Below the pieces are notes generated by a model. The model worked only from the letters and a program-made list of their open reading frames with translations, was not told where the DNA came from and did not search any database. Of a DNA stretch of 64,000 nt, positions 1 through 12,303 are shown piece by piece; the first letter of the stretch is position 1; every line of letters starts with the position of its first letter. The position numbers and the translations under genes are program-made. The stretch is taken from positions 6,163,501-6,227,500 of the forward strand of contig NC_060963.1 of NCBI RefSeq assembly GCF_910589235.1, given 5' to 3'. This DNA comes from Vespa crabro. Taxonomy: Eukaryota > Arthropoda > Insecta > Hymenoptera > Vespidae.

Positions 1-941
1 ACCATTCATGAAATATATGCTCTCACGTTCTCCGATCCTCCCTCATCATCATGGTTTTCCCTTCTTCTCCCGTGCCGATGTAAATGTCAAACGCGTGGGC
101 AGCTTTTAATAGCTTGTCTCGTCATTTCGTTGACTTTCAACACCTGTTTTAACAAGTGAACATTTGTTTCTTTTTCTTCTTTTTTCTTTTTTTTTTCTTT
201 TTTTTTTTTTTACTGCATCGTGGAAAGCCACTATTTTTCCATGCTCTCGTGACCGTGAAATCGTACAATTGTTATACGATACTCGGTCACATAGATATAT
301 AACACTTACTTATTATCCGCTTGAGACATAGCAGTTTGATTATCTCATTTTTCTTCTGTGCTCTATTTCTACTTCTTTTATCCGTTCGATGCCATTGGTA
401 TCTGATCGTGTATCTGAGACTTCAAAACTTTTTTCTTCGTTTTTCCAAAAATCGATTGAACAATTTATTACGATACACTCGACAATCTTAATAGCTTAAC
501 GATGAGAAACCAAATCGAATAATGAAACATTTAAGTTTATATTGCAGAGATTTCATTCGATTATTTATATATAATCGATGGGATGAATCATACATACGTG
601 TAATTTAAGAGATTACGTTATTAAATGAGAATAATAAATGTCAAGATATATCTTTATTCAAAGAAGATATCATATGGTAAAGATAATTGAGATAGATTAT
701 CATCAACCGTAAGAAGAGAAACTTTTCGTTAGATCGTTGGCTTCCATTAATACGTATACACTTAAAGAAACCGTAGAAAGAACATAAACTATGAAATAGA
801 AGAGTTAGCAGGAATGTTATTTCACTTGGTATATTATTTTTGAAATTTTCCTGATCCTTTTTTCGATATCAAATAGTACATTTGCGAAATATCCAGAAAA
901 TACGAAGAATATTACTATAAAATGTTTTTCTTTTTATATTT

Positions 942-985
<44 letters not shown>

Positions 986-1221
986 TTGTGTGTATACATA
1001 TATGTATTTATGTATATAATAAAAATTTTTTCTTTTTTTTTTCCTTTTTTCTTTTTTTTTAAGAACACGTTATCATATATAAGCTGTAAGAAAAGAAGCA
1101 TAAGGAATTTTTCGTGCTCTATAGATTGAAATTTAATTTTAGAAAATAATAAATAACAATAAACATACCGAGGATCGTTTCTCTCTTTCTTTTTTTTTTT
1201 TTACCGATTTCGTGACACGAA
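1..1221. other. AT-rich stretch, no gene seen
   Basis: T-rich tracts near 171-211 and 1029-1060 and a TA repeat lie in otherwise unstructured AT-rich DNA. Only trivial ORFs are present. Confidence 0.5.
946..977. repeat. (AT)n microsatellite
   Basis: A pure alternating AT run of 32 bases, followed by a short TG-containing extension. Confidence 0.9.
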
Positions 1222-1473
1222 TTATCGTACATTGCATAAACCGAAGATGAAGCTTGGACGTTCCGTTTTCTCATAAAGGCCATTGAAAGTATCCGCTATT
1301 CTCCCTACATCTTCCTTTACATTCTCCTTCTTCTTCGAGGCTACAAGTTGCAGGTGGTATAGGTCGTTTGATGGTATAGGTAGAGTATGCTTGCTCGTTC
1401 GGCCTTCGTCGACTTTCAGTTCTCGCCTGAACGCCGTCAGGTGTACTTGGTCTTTTCCTTGTTTTATCGTCAT
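1222..1473 (-). CDS. Candidate unknown ORF, 83 aa
   Basis: This ATG-started minus-strand frame of 83 codons sits in an island clearly richer in GC than its flanks. Codon third positions are often G or C over the middle part (for example CAC CTG ACG GCG TTC). The product would be hydrophilic and lysine/glutamate-rich, with no signal peptide or membrane segment and no domain I recognise. A second minus-strand ORF lies about 0.8 kb upstream at 2290-2496, but no convincing splice pair joins the two. The overlapping plus-strand frame (1283-1597) is read as a shadow. The length is not beyond chance. Confidence 0.2.
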   Translation of the reverse strand: MTIKQGKDQVHLTAFRRELKVDEGRTSKHTLPIPSNDLYHLQLVASKKKENVKEDVGRIADTFNGLYEKTERPSFIFGLCNVR

Positions 1474-1579
1474 TTTAAAAAATACACTAACGAAACATAA
1501 TAATTTTGTACGTATTTGTTTATTACGAATGTTTCCAAGTGATATATATATTCTATTTTATTTTCTCTGTGTATGTGAG

Positions 1580-1633
1580 AATGTATCTCGGATATAAAAA
1601 CTTTTGGATTTATAAAAATGATTTCGAAAACGT
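1580..1633 (+). other. Possible short coding exon ending in a strong donor
   Basis: An ATG at 1580 opens a short frame (MYLGYKNFWIYKNDFENV) that runs to a good 5' splice site, GTG|GTGAGT, at 1633/1634. No matching acceptor exon was found downstream, so this may be chance. Confidence 0.1.
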
Positions 1634-1670
1634 GGTGAGTCTGTATTTGCTGTTTATACGTATCAAGTCG

Positions 1671-1702
<32 letters not shown>

Positions 1703-2289
1703 GTCCTTTTTTTCCTCTTTTCCACTCTCTGTCTCGTTTTCTTTCCCTTTTATTGTTATTATTTTAGACTTATATATCACGGCTCACGAGCAAAAGCCAG
1801 CTGGCGTTGTTGTATTGAATTATAAAGAGAGAGTGTTGTCGCAAATTTCATCGTGACAGGATGGAAAATACGCGGGGAGAAGCGACGCTTATAGGATTAA
1901 CCGCATGTAACATACTGCCGATCGTTTCGACATTACTTACGCGAAAGGTTACATGGTCGGATCGTGTATATATCCGATTATTAATAGCTATCGAAATCGA
2001 GCTTTTCTGTTCACTAAAAAATTTTGTATTTGTAAAAAGTACGAATACAAAAAATTCATATTTTCTTTTCTTTCTTTCTTTTTTGCCTCTTTTTTTTGGG
2101 AGGGATTTTATCGATCCTACGGTTTATCGAAATTTACATAGGATCAAGAGGATTACGATCTTTCTGTGAAATATTTATAAATACTTTTTTAATAAAAAAT
2201 TTATTTCAAATGCTTTCCTGAAAAGAAGATCAGACTCTTAAGGATGCCTTCGTTCATCCTCGTTCCTCGATTTTACCGTTGTCCGACTG

Positions 2290-2496
2290 CTACTTGTCAT
2301 TCCTTTCTCCCACCCATGCAACCATAAACGGTTCGTCTGGTTCAATTATTCGATGAGACTCGTAAGCTCTCCGAGCCAAATCGGCTCTTGTTTCTTTCGT
2401 ATTTTTTCTTTTTACTTTTTTACCGTTTTCATAAAATTCTAAACCGTTCATTGGATCGTCGCTCGACCTTTTCCCATTTGGACATATATTATACAA
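2290..2496 (-). CDS. Candidate unknown ORF fragment
   Basis: This minus-strand frame is open from about 2571 to a TAG at 2290-2292. It lacks an early ATG; the first in-frame ATG begins MNGLEFYENGKK. The segment is GC-richer than its surroundings and encodes a charged, soluble-looking peptide (ETRADLARRAYESHRIIEPD). It could be an exon of the same unit as 1222-1473, but I see no consensus donor before its stop and no pyrimidine-rich acceptor. It is not recognised as a family. Confidence 0.12.
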   Translation of the reverse strand: MYNICPNGKRSSDDPMNGLEFYENGKKVKRKNTKETRADLARRAYESHRIIEPDEPFMVAWVGERNDK

Positions 2497-2569
2497 AAAC
2501 GTGAGACGTATCGATCCATTGATGCATCCATTTCTTGTATCTTTCTTTCTTTTTTCTTCTTTTTTCGTT

Positions 2570-3974
2570 CACTTTATAAATTTATATTCATTCGATTTTG
2601 AAATGAAAATTTGAAAGAGATAAATCATTTGGAAAGGAAGAAAGATGAGAGAGATGAATTTTCTTTTTCGAAGAAAATCGAATTTTCTCTCGTATCTTAC
2701 TAATCCATATCTCATTTCTAATTTTTACTTGTTTCACTATGCTAATTGCGTCTCTTATTCGACTCTAATGAGTTTCAAGGTAATGCCGCGACAAATAAAC
2801 CATTTATACCATAATCTAATTCGCTATAAAGGTGACGGCAGTTTCTCTAAACTTTCTCTCTCTCTCTAGTTTGCTTTTCGTGAGTATCGAAAATGTTTCT
2901 CTAAGATTAGATTGGTGGTAGTAATAAAGGAGGACCCTCAATGAGATGACATCTTGCCGCGGGATGTTACTTTGAAGTGAAGTTATTAAACTAATTTTGC
3001 GATAATTTTCGCGGTTGATCGTCATAGGCGATTTTCAAATAAATATTAAGCGAGTTTACTAATGAAGATGTTTCTTAGAAGCTACGAAATCAGGTAGCAA
3101 TATTAGTGAGAAAAAGGTTCGATTATAAAAAGTCGAGAACAAGACAATTAGTAAAATAATTTTAAATTAAGAAATAAATACTGGTTTCTCTCCGCATACA
3201 CACACACACACACATATATATACGCGTGTAAAGAGCTATACAGTACTTATATAAATGCTCGTATGCAATTACAGAAATCACTTTCTCTTGTCTGACATTT
3301 TAATATATAAAAATGGTGGACTGAGTTGTTAATCAATATCGATTTACGAATAACTGTATTCTCAAGATTTCTTTTGCGACCAATCGTTTACTTATTTATC
3401 AGAGAAACTTATTTTTCTGCTATTTTCTAATGAAATGCTAAAATATTTTCTCACTGCGCGTTTGACCTTTTCGTTCGAGAGATAAAAAAATCTTTTTCTT
3501 TCGTTAAAAAAAAAAAAAAAAAAAAAAAAAAACAAATTAAAATTTCGTGCAATGTCATGTTGTTATCTCGTCGATATTTCATTCGTTTTATTATCACGTA
3601 TCCATTATCATTATAAATAAATTCGTAACTTGAGATCAGATATCGCTGAGTAAAGTACGAACGGAAATGTTTCAATGACGTGCAACTTTATGATTTTTTA
3701 TCTCTTTATTTTATCTGGATTATCATTACTCGATATATTCTTTTTATAAAAAAAAAAAAAAATAAAAAAAGAAATAAAAAATTCTAATAATCAATATACA
3801 AGATCTATTTATATATATTATCACAATAGTATCGTATGTTATCGAGTATCATAAAATATTAAACAATTCTTACGTAAAATATTTAACAAGTGTATGTAAT
3901 ATTTCGTATATTATGTACGTGTGACATAAAAAAAGATTTTGTTGTATCAACAAATTCGAAGATGAGAATGGACG
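2570..3974. other. AT-rich stretch, no gene seen
   Basis: Holds CT-rich patches, a short CA/TA repeat near 3199-3220 and two A-tracts. No supported ORF or RNA gene. Confidence 0.5.
3506..3532. repeat. Poly-A tract, 27 bases
   Basis: Uninterrupted A run on the plus strand. It is one of relatively few long A runs in a window where long runs are mostly T. Confidence 0.9.
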
Positions 3975-4050
3975 ATGGGAGAAGAAAATAAGATTTTTTT
4001 GATTCTCCTCACGCTTCTCCATTATTTCCTCGTAAACTCCGGAGATAGCG

Positions 4051-4066
4051 CAGTGGTTCTTAAAAA
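4051..4066 (+). mobile_element. Possible hAT-type terminal inverted repeat, solo
   Basis: The string CAGTGGTTCTTAAAA matches the general form of many hAT transposon ends (CAG.G.TTCTCAA-like). The eight bases before it (AGATAGCG) could be one copy of a target duplication. No mirrored end with a second copy was found nearby, so this is at most a decayed or solo terminus and may be coincidence. Confidence 0.15.
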
Positions 4067-4503
4067 TGTTGAATCGGATGGTGGAAGATGTGTCCAGAGA
4101 GACAGAGAGAGAGAGAGAAAGAGAGAAGGATCTTGGAATACGATGTCTTCGTTCTTTTAACCTTGTACTTGCTTGTCCCTTTCCAATGTTCTTCGTCGTT
4201 CGCGCCTTACATTCGAGACGAGACTTACATACATACGAGTCACGAAGTCACCAATGGAGGAGACGCGAATTAGAACTCATTTCCGAAAAGACGTGATACG
4301 TGACTGAACAACATAGTGGTATATACATACATACATACATATTTACAGATATATAGTGTTTCATTACCAGTTTATTACGTTGCTAAATTAGGTTCGTAGG
4401 TTTACGATTCAAAGCTTTACTCTAGAGAAAGACTTTGTTTCGAGGCGAGAGAGAAGATGAGAATCTAAACGTCGATTTATCTCTCTTTCTTTTTTTTTTC
4501 TTT

Positions 4504-4504
<1 letters not shown>

Positions 4505-4535
<31 letters not shown>

Positions 4536-4537
4536 TT
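4505..4537. repeat. (CTTT)n microsatellite
   Basis: About eight copies of CTTT inside a longer T/C tract. Confidence 0.85.
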
Positions 4538-5448
4538 TTTTTCCATTTCTATTTACGATTCCTTTCCTTCCGTTTCGTATCACAATTTCTAACGTATCTT
4601 TCCTTGAATGATCGTACGAATTACGAAGGAAATTGAGGAAAATGTAAAAAGTTTCGACGATGAATTATACACGACAGTACTACTCTCTATTTTTAAAGTT
4701 AGTTTGGGAAGTTTATTTTCCTAAGGAAATTAAATTCGAATGTTATTTTCGTGGTTCGGTCACGATCGATTTAGTTCTTTTTTCTTCTTTTTTTTTCTTT
4801 TTTATGTTTTTTTTTATTTTTTATTTTTTTTTATTTTTTTTTTTTTTTTAGTTTTCTTCTTCTGTTTTCTCTTTTTTTTTCTCGAACTACGAGTTACGTA
4901 ACGTTTTAAGAATTACGTGACGAATTATGTAATTTGATAAATGTTATGAATTATGACGCTTGAGTAAGCACAAATTTTATGCGATAACGTGTGTGCTCGT
5001 GGTGGATACGATATTTATTATTAGACGAACATATGTATCTATATGACTTTTTTTTATTTTACACGATTTACATTTACACGGTGTTCCTTTATAAGGGGTT
5101 GTGTTTTATTTAGTCATTCCATTATACATTTTTATAATTTTCTTACACGTTTTTATAATTGCGAAAAATGTACACCAATTAGTTCATAGAAAATGTCACA
5201 AAAATCACGAGTATTTAAAAGAGAAAATATTATTTTGTTACTTTTTTTTTTTTTTTTTTTTTTTTGACACATTAATATTTCTTTTGTCCGTTAATATTTT
5301 TATTCAGGGGATTTCTATATTTTAAATTGCTTTTTGAATAGTTTACGTTCGTTTAATGCAAGTTTTATATTTTTTCTAAATTAATTTTTATGTGACTTTT
5401 TTTTACAAGATTTTTTTTGCACGGTGGCATCTACCATGTCAAATGAGA

Positions 5449-5451
<3 letters not shown>

Positions 5452-5495
<44 letters not shown>
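5452..5495. repeat. (AT)n microsatellite
   Basis: 44 bases of pure alternating AT. Confidence 0.9.
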
Positions 5496-5499
<4 letters not shown>

Positions 5500-5865
5500 T
5501 TATTTATCTCGATATACGTGTATCGATAAGCTATTATTGTGATATTTATATCATCGATGTAAGAGAGAGAGATAATAGATCGGTTCTTGTTAAAAACTTT
5601 ATGAGATTCTTCAGTTAAGCGTCTATAATAGTAAAGTAGCTTTCGTTATAAACGTAATTGAGTACTTATCGTATTTGCCATGATCTCTCTGTGTCCAAAG
5701 ATTTCTGTATGTTTTTAACCACCTATTTTTCTTTTTATCGTAACTAAATTTTATATCATTCGTTATATTCTATTACATTATATTATATTTCCTTATAAAT
5801 TTTGAAAGAATAAATAAATAATTTTATTTTTAAAATGTACGAAATTCATTGAAATATTTTTTTTC

Positions 5866-5888
5866 TATATATATATATATAAAATATA

Positions 5889-5950
<62 letters not shown>

Positions 5951-5961
5951 TATATATATAT
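5866..5961. repeat. Interrupted (AT)n microsatellite
   Basis: About 95 bases of AT repeat broken by AAA and CT interruptions, the largest AT block in the first 10 kb. Confidence 0.9.
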
Positions 5962-6856
5962 GTTTTAGTTTATTTTTTGAGCAAAGTTAATCTGATCAAA
6001 ATAATCTTTACTATACGTATATTAAATATGATATGCGTGAAATATGATATACATTGATATAATGATTGGATATCGAAGCGTAGCTTTACATGAAAAAAGA
6101 AAAAAAAAGAAAAAATTTCTCATATTTCGATTCAGCGTTAAAATCATATTTCACTAAAGTGTGTACGCACGTACATATATATCTCGTTTCCATTATTTGT
6201 TTGGACCGGGACAACCAAAAATATATAACATTGATCTCGTTTCAAATGACAAATCCACGAATCAATCCACATGGAAAACGTATTATTGTCCGTTACGTTT
6301 CGTTCATTTGTTAACAATCATATCGCAGGGAAGATATTTACGGATGTAAATAAACGGTGGTTATAAAAAAAGGATTTGTCAAAAATGTACCATTTAAAAT
6401 ATTTTATTTATTAATTTGTTATATATCTTTTTTATTATGTGGTACTTTAAAAAAAGAACTATATTTCGTATCATCTCATCGGAGGGATTTTTTTTTTCTT
6501 TTTTTTTCTTTTTTTTTTTTACACAAAAGTTACATCAAAAATGTGCGATAAAGATATGTACGTTGCAATTGTTCCTTATCCTTACTCTTTATTTTGTATC
6601 TTTTTAAAAGATTTTCATTTCAACCATCATACCATCAATAATCTTTACTGTTGTTAGATTACAATTCTATAGTGTTATTATATATATCGTCTACAAATGA
6701 AAGATTTGTATGTATTTGTTCATTTGAATTATAATGTTTGAAAATGTTGAAAGAATAACTATACTCGTGTGGGAAACACGATCAATTGGGAGTAGTGAGA
6801 GAATCATTTCTCCTCTGACGAAAATTCTCCATGTCTCTAGTGTAACACATTGACCA

Positions 6857-7084
6857 TCATGAAACAGACCACTCATTGATCCAATGCTTGAACAAAATAT
6901 GTTTGTATGGGACCAAAAATTCCCACATCAAATGGTTGTAATCTATGGGTCTTGTACGTTTCCGCAATTGCAATAAAATTACACCATCGGCACATGCCAA
7001 TTCTGTCGTATCTGCTGGATCATACCAGGTTTTACATGATCTTGCGAAATGTAAAACGCACATAACTAGATTTAATTTATACAT
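6857..7084 (-). CDS. Candidate unknown ORF, 75 aa
   Basis: An ATG-started minus-strand frame lies in an island (about 6760-7080) whose composition differs from the flanks, with many TGG and CCA codons. The C-terminal part (MWEFLVPYKHILFKHWINEW) is rich in aromatic residues and looks like a piece of a larger protein. The frame stops with TGA and a further open stretch follows in the next 100 bases, as expected of a decayed fragment. An alternative plus-strand frame (6945-7205) overlaps. A transposase or domesticated remnant is possible, but no motif is conclusive. Confidence 0.15.
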   Translation of the reverse strand: MYKLNLVMCVLHFARSCKTWYDPADTTELACADGVILLQLRKRTRPIDYNHLMWEFLVPYKHILFKHWINEWSVS

Positions 7085-7094
7085 TTTTTTTCAT

Positions 7095-7143
7095 TCTCTT
7101 TCTCTCTCTTTCTCTCTCTCTCTCTTTCTCTCTTTCTCTCTTT
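7095..7143. repeat. (CT)n-rich tract
   Basis: CT repeats with TTT interruptions, followed by a short TA run. Confidence 0.85.
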
Positions 7144-7646
7144 ATATATATATATATAGTATTCGACAATACGTTTATTTCGTTATACTCGACAACACGT
7201 TTTAATGAAAAAGATCTTTATAAATGTGTGTATACATCATTGATCATTTATTTCATATATTCATATATTTATCATTGTGAATTATTTATATTAAATTATT
7301 TTAGAAAAAAGATTGATAATTTTTCACTTTTTGTTTTTTTCTTTTTTACGATATTTCACGTTTCTTGTTCGTGCTCGTTGAAAAAAGAAAAAAGAATCAG
7401 AAGAAAAAAAAGAAATAAAATAGAATAAAAAGTTTAATGAGAAATAAAAGCAAAGAGAAATCGTATTACGCGTAGTAAGAGGAAAGGTGTGCAAGGTCGA
7501 GGGTATATTGACCATAAAATCGTAAGTCAGATCGAACTTTTGTTTTTAGAACGCGAATAAATCTTTCTCAAATCGGTTATTTTTCGAATCCGACAGTTGC
7601 AATCGAAAACCTACGATTTTTCTTTTTTTCTCGATATTCCTCGATA

Positions 7647-7650
<4 letters not shown>

Positions 7651-7688
<38 letters not shown>
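7651..7688. repeat. (CT)n microsatellite
   Basis: 19 CT units. Confidence 0.9.
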
Positions 7689-7693
<5 letters not shown>

Positions 7694-9350
7694 GAAATAG
7701 AAGAAGACTATTTTACATGAAAAGGGGTATGGGGAAGAGGGGAACGAAGTTTTCCTTTGAAAACGACTCTAGTTTCACTGCGGAGTTTTCGTCATGACGA
7801 AATTTTTGGCAGCCATCCAAAAAAAATCTCTTCCTTTCCTTTTCCCTCATTCTGTTTTCCTGTCTCTCATACTATCAGGATGCCAACCGTGCGGATTTTT
7901 ATCCGCATAGTGCGGTCGCTTCCCGTCCGCGGTTCGTTGTTTGTTCCACCATTCGAGGATTCCTCTTTTCTTTCTTTTTTTCTCCCCTAGTCTTTTCCTT
8001 TTTTCTTTTTTTTTTTCTTCTTTTTTTTTTCTTTTTTCTTTTTTTTTTCTATCCCAGAATCTTCTCGGCAACGGAAACTGTAACCGCAATGTTAGAGAAA
8101 GAAGCGTTTTTTTTCTTCCTTTTTGCAAAAGAAGGATGATTGCGGGAACGGTGGTGGATCATTTAAATTGGGCAACGGCATTTCGAGATACGCGTCTCTG
8201 CGGCTCGGTTAATTAAGGGGATGTTTTGTGACTTTTATATGAAGGAAAAAAGAATAGTAGTGGAGGACAAGTATTTGTACGTCGTTAAACGAGCGAACCA
8301 CTGTTACGGTGTCTAAAATAAGCTATTTTTGTTAAATTTTGTTCCGTTTCTTTTTCTTTTCCTCTTTTTGTTTTTTCTATTTTTAATTTTTTATTATTTT
8401 TTCTCAACAAATTAATGTATTCACAAAAACATTATTGTACATTATTAAACTGTTAATCGGGCGATTCATCAGCGATGATTTCAAAAGTAAAAAAGAATAT
8501 TCGAGTTCTTCATTTTTCGATTTATTAATTTTTCAAAAATTTTTCCGCCTCCATTCCTATCATTATATTTTTTATTAAAAGAAATTTCATATATTCGTGT
8601 ATTCGCATATCGAAAATCTCTCCGGTCAACGGATTAATAATGGATTATTTCGTCGTTTTATTCATTAAATACTTCACATAACTTCTTGTAAATAAAAGAT
8701 ATAACATATATTGGTGAAAATTCATTGTCATACTTTTTACTTATACTTGGATATTAGTTTTATTAAAAATACACTTTTTTTTCTATTTTAATCTTTTAAA
8801 TGTTACAAAAACGAAATCTTAATCTTTGATATAATAATAATGATTTTTCTTTTGATATTAATAAACGACTTTTTTTTCTTTTTGTTTAGCAAAGTCAGTA
8901 TGATTCATTGCATATCTGTTTAATGAATCCATGTTGAACAGAACTATACGCGATTGTGATAAACATAATGATGGGGAATATATTAATGATAAGTAATATG
9001 TATAACGGGAACGAACTGATATACTAACGCTAGATGTTTGAATTCACTACCTCTCGTTTCCAATCTATAATTAATCATCAATCATGAATCTGAATGCTTA
9101 TTCTACTGACTATGCTTCGATATAATGATTTTGGGGAAACAATCATAATTGCAAGTAGCTAAATTAACAATAATAGTTTATGTTAATGTAACGTATTGTT
9201 AACAAATTGTGTTGTATGGACACAGCGGTATATCGGGAAAATTTCTCTAGATTGATACCACTGACGAATGAATCGTGTTACTCGAAATATTTACTGTAGA
9301 TTTTATTTATATACATATTTACATACTAAATTAATCTAACAAAATCTAAT

Positions 9351-9353
<3 letters not shown>

Positions 9354-9408
<55 letters not shown>
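9354..9408. repeat. (GA)n microsatellite
   Basis: About 27 GA units with one AAA interruption near the end. Confidence 0.9.
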
Positions 9409-9704
9409 TATGTTATTGGTTTTAAATTTTCCATCAACATTATATGTATTTTCTTGACTATTTTCTTGAATATTTCGATAAAAAAATTAACTTAAATAAT
9501 GTTATGATAATTAGATATTTAAATAAATATCTCGAATGTATGAAACAATGTAAAATTACGTATTAATTACGGTGTGGAACGTAACAATGATTGAAAAAGA
9601 AAAGGACTAGCTTATTCGTGATGGAATTCGGTATCGACAAATCGTTATTAATGTTCTATTTTGTATATCGTATACATAACTGCACAGAAGAAAGAAAGAG
9701 GGGG

Positions 9705-9717
<13 letters not shown>

Positions 9718-9750
<33 letters not shown>
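9718..9750. repeat. (GA)n microsatellite
   Basis: Pure AG run following a GAAA-type lead-in. Confidence 0.9.
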
Positions 9751-9756
<6 letters not shown>

Positions 9757-9892
9757 AAAAATAGAGAAATAGAAATTAAACGAGGCTGGAGAAGACGAGA
9801 AAGATAGCAATAATAGTGGAAGCTCGCGTATTCTGGCAACTGGCCAAGGTCGATCAGGTTCGAGTGTCTGCAGTATAGTCTTCAATGATTTC

Positions 9893-9895
<3 letters not shown>

Positions 9896-9938
<43 letters not shown>
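9896..9938. repeat. (AT)n microsatellite
   Basis: About 43 bases of alternating AT. Confidence 0.9.
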
Positions 9939-9942
<4 letters not shown>

Positions 9943-10336
9943 TTTTCTATGTATGCAGTTATATATGTAACGTATCTACGTTAGAGAGGCAACTTATTTA
10001 ACTTGACTTCTTTTTCTAATCCCGGATCCGCGAACGAAACGAGGAGGTACTCTCGTATAAAGAAGGAAGTGCTGTTTTCGAAGAACTTCAGGAACGTTTA
10101 GTCAGCTCATGCTACGTGATCAGTTTTCACGAGTGGATTATTTTCAAAAGTAAAATTACGTTGGAAGATCTTCGTTTACGTTTCTATTCGTTTTCTTTTC
10201 CTTTTCTTTTCTTTTCTTTTCTATCTTTTTTTTTTCTTTTCGTATTTTTTTTTACCATCCTTTTTAAGGTTAATCGTCGAAATTATTTGCGATACAAATA
10301 TAATCTCCTTGAATATTTATATTTCGTATACAAATC

Positions 10337-10339
<3 letters not shown>

Positions 10340-10389
<50 letters not shown>
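10340..10389. repeat. (AT)n microsatellite
   Basis: 50 bases of alternating AT followed by a T-tract. Confidence 0.9.
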
Positions 10390-10397
<8 letters not shown>

Positions 10398-10399
10398 TT

Positions 10400-11270
10400 A
10401 TTATGCGCCCTGTAAATGCATAGGCTCGATCTATAGGATGGATTTCAAAATAGCGGAATACACGTTAAAAGTTTTTAAATATTTTCAAATTACTGAAAAA
10501 TCAAACATATGAAATGTAAATAATTAAAATTGTTATGCAGAAATGTTTGAAATAGTGCCAGTCAACTGCCGTCGACTGAGCGAAACTTTTTCTTCTTCTA
10601 CCTTTTTTTTGTTTTTTGTTTTTTGGCACGATTCTTGTTAGATTTTTTATTTTTTTTTTTTTTTTTTTTTTTAAGCTGTTCGATAACTAACAAACGATTA
10701 TTACTCGTCGAAAGTCTCGTTAATCGAATTATTCGTTTTCTGCGTCATTCAGGCGTGATAGTTTAAAGTAGGTCGTCCCATCTTATGATGATTAATCATC
10801 GATTTATTATCCATACTAACTTTCTCTTCTCGTATCGATTTTCTTGGGAATAGCGATAGTCATAGGAATCCGATGAACGATCCTAGAACGTTAGAAGCCG
10901 CTTTCTCGTCACGATTTTACTCGTCGTTATTATTTTCGAATCGATACTCCAGGCATTCATTCGAATGGTAATCAGATTTCCTCGGTGTTATTCGAAACGG
11001 ATAGTGGACCCAGAGAGCGTAATTCTTTTGCTCTACTGATCTCGAAGAGAATCGAGTTGCGTGAACGATTTAACCGGTTTATATTATTACTTTCCTTTGC
11101 CCGATCGAAACAAATAGCTTCGAAAATTCGAAAGGCATACATGTGCGAATGCATATACGTACGTATTACTATTTAAAATATTAAATCATAGATTGATAAT
11201 AGAAAATGAATTATCAAATAAATACAACGATGTTTCGAAACGATAGGAAACGTAAACATTTGTTTTTGAA
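10400..11270. other. Unique-sequence stretch, no gene seen
   Basis: Moderate GC around 10680-11160, with no ORF above background and no strong splice pair. An A/G-rich tract follows to 11480. Confidence 0.45.
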
Positions 11271-11639
11271 ATCAATCAAATGAATCAAAAAGAGAAAGGG
11301 AGGGAGGAAAGAAAAGAAAGAAAAAAGATATATAGGTAATGATAAATAAAAGAGAATACAAAGAAGTAAATTGAATGGAAGAAAAAAGTAAAGAAGAAGA
11401 AGAGAAAAAAAATAAAAATAAAAAAAAAAAGGAGAAAAAGAAAATAAAAAAGAAACAAGAATTATGAAAGACGAGAGAGAAGAAAAGTGGAAGAAAGGTC
11501 AACAGTGAGAATTCGATCTTTGCTCGATGAGCAACGAGTAAACGTTGACCTTTCGATGACACACTTTCCCATTAACAAGAAAGACCTCCTTCCTCTGCCT
11601 CCTCCGCCTCCTCCTCCTTCCATGCATGCCCATGGTGAC

Positions 11640-11640
<1 letters not shown>

Positions 11641-11684
<44 letters not shown>
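11641..11684. repeat. (CT)n microsatellite
   Basis: CT repeat with one TTT and one TG interruption. Confidence 0.9.
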
Positions 11685-11729
11685 ATTTTGTGGAAAAGTA
11701 AAGAGTGGGATGATGACAAGAGTACTTAC

Positions 11730-11795
11730 CTGTGCTAAAATGCATCCTGCTACCTTTTGCTCAAAGATATATATATGTGTGGGCGTTAAAGACAT
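11730..11795 (-). CDS. Candidate 5' coding exon with perfect donor
   Basis: On the minus strand an ATG at 11795 opens 22 codons (MSLTPTHIYIFEQKVAGCIL, then AQ) that end exactly at CAG|GTAAGTAC, a full-consensus 5' splice site, in phase 0. The frame would otherwise run on into a CT/GA repeat. No downstream acceptor in the same phase could be assigned with confidence. The encoded start is not recognised. Support rests on the splice site alone. Confidence 0.2.
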
Positions 11796-11870
11796 CGACA
11801 ATTTGGAAACTATGTATACAGAACGAAGTTCTGTCTTGGATTATTGAATAAACGGAGAGAGTTTCTCTCT

Positions 11871-11906
11871 GAGAGAGAGAAAAAGAGAGAGAGAGAGAGA
11901 GAGAGA
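11871..11906. repeat. (GA)n microsatellite preceded by a CT run
   Basis: CTCTCT immediately precedes the GA repeat, so the junction is self-complementary. Confidence 0.85.
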
Positions 11907-12251
11907 TCATTACGAAACGTGCCTGTCAAAGAACTCATAACAATATAATATACGACGGTTAATTCGTTGCAACCTTTTATTCTTTTTATATCGCTTAAAA
12001 ATCGGTTATAGAATTGAAATAATTTTCAAGACAAGAGTGATATTTTGTATAGACTTAGGAAAAAGAGAGAAAAAGAAAAAAAAATTATAAATAAGATAAA
12101 AAACAATGAGAGGGAAATATGAAATTTGGAAAATAAATCACACAGATGTCAAATAATTGTCAAATAATTGTCTTGGAAATCGTTCATCTGTCATTTTACT
12201 CAATTCTTTCGTCATCTGTCATCACGAATATTCTTTTCTTTCTTCATTCTT

Positions 12252-12253
<2 letters not shown>

Positions 12254-12298
<45 letters not shown>
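12254..12298. repeat. (CT)n microsatellite
   Basis: About 22 CT units. The overlapping ORFs on both strands are repeat artefacts. Confidence 0.9.

Positions 12299-12303
<5 letters not shown>

Larger units (their letters stand above)
4300..6690. other. Repeat-rich AT stretch, no gene seen
   Basis: Contains a CTTT repeat, several T-tracts and two long AT repeats. ORFs here are made of T-tract phenylalanine codons and are not supported as genes. Confidence 0.5.
7520..10110. other. Repeat-rich stretch with a GC-richer island, no gene seen
   Basis: The part at 7860-8220 is locally GC-richer and includes a small 7-bp hairpin at 7890-7907. Otherwise AT-rich DNA with CT, GA and AT microsatellites. 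ORFs across it are microsatellite or T-tract artefacts. Confidence 0.5.

Noticed and set aside
4043..4080. tRNA A-box-like TAGCGCAGTGG
   Set aside because: No B-box at tRNA or SINE spacing and no cloverleaf; the hAT-like terminus explains the string at least as well.
7890..7907. 7-bp stem with TTTT loop
   Set aside because: Too short to be distinguished from chance in 64 kb.
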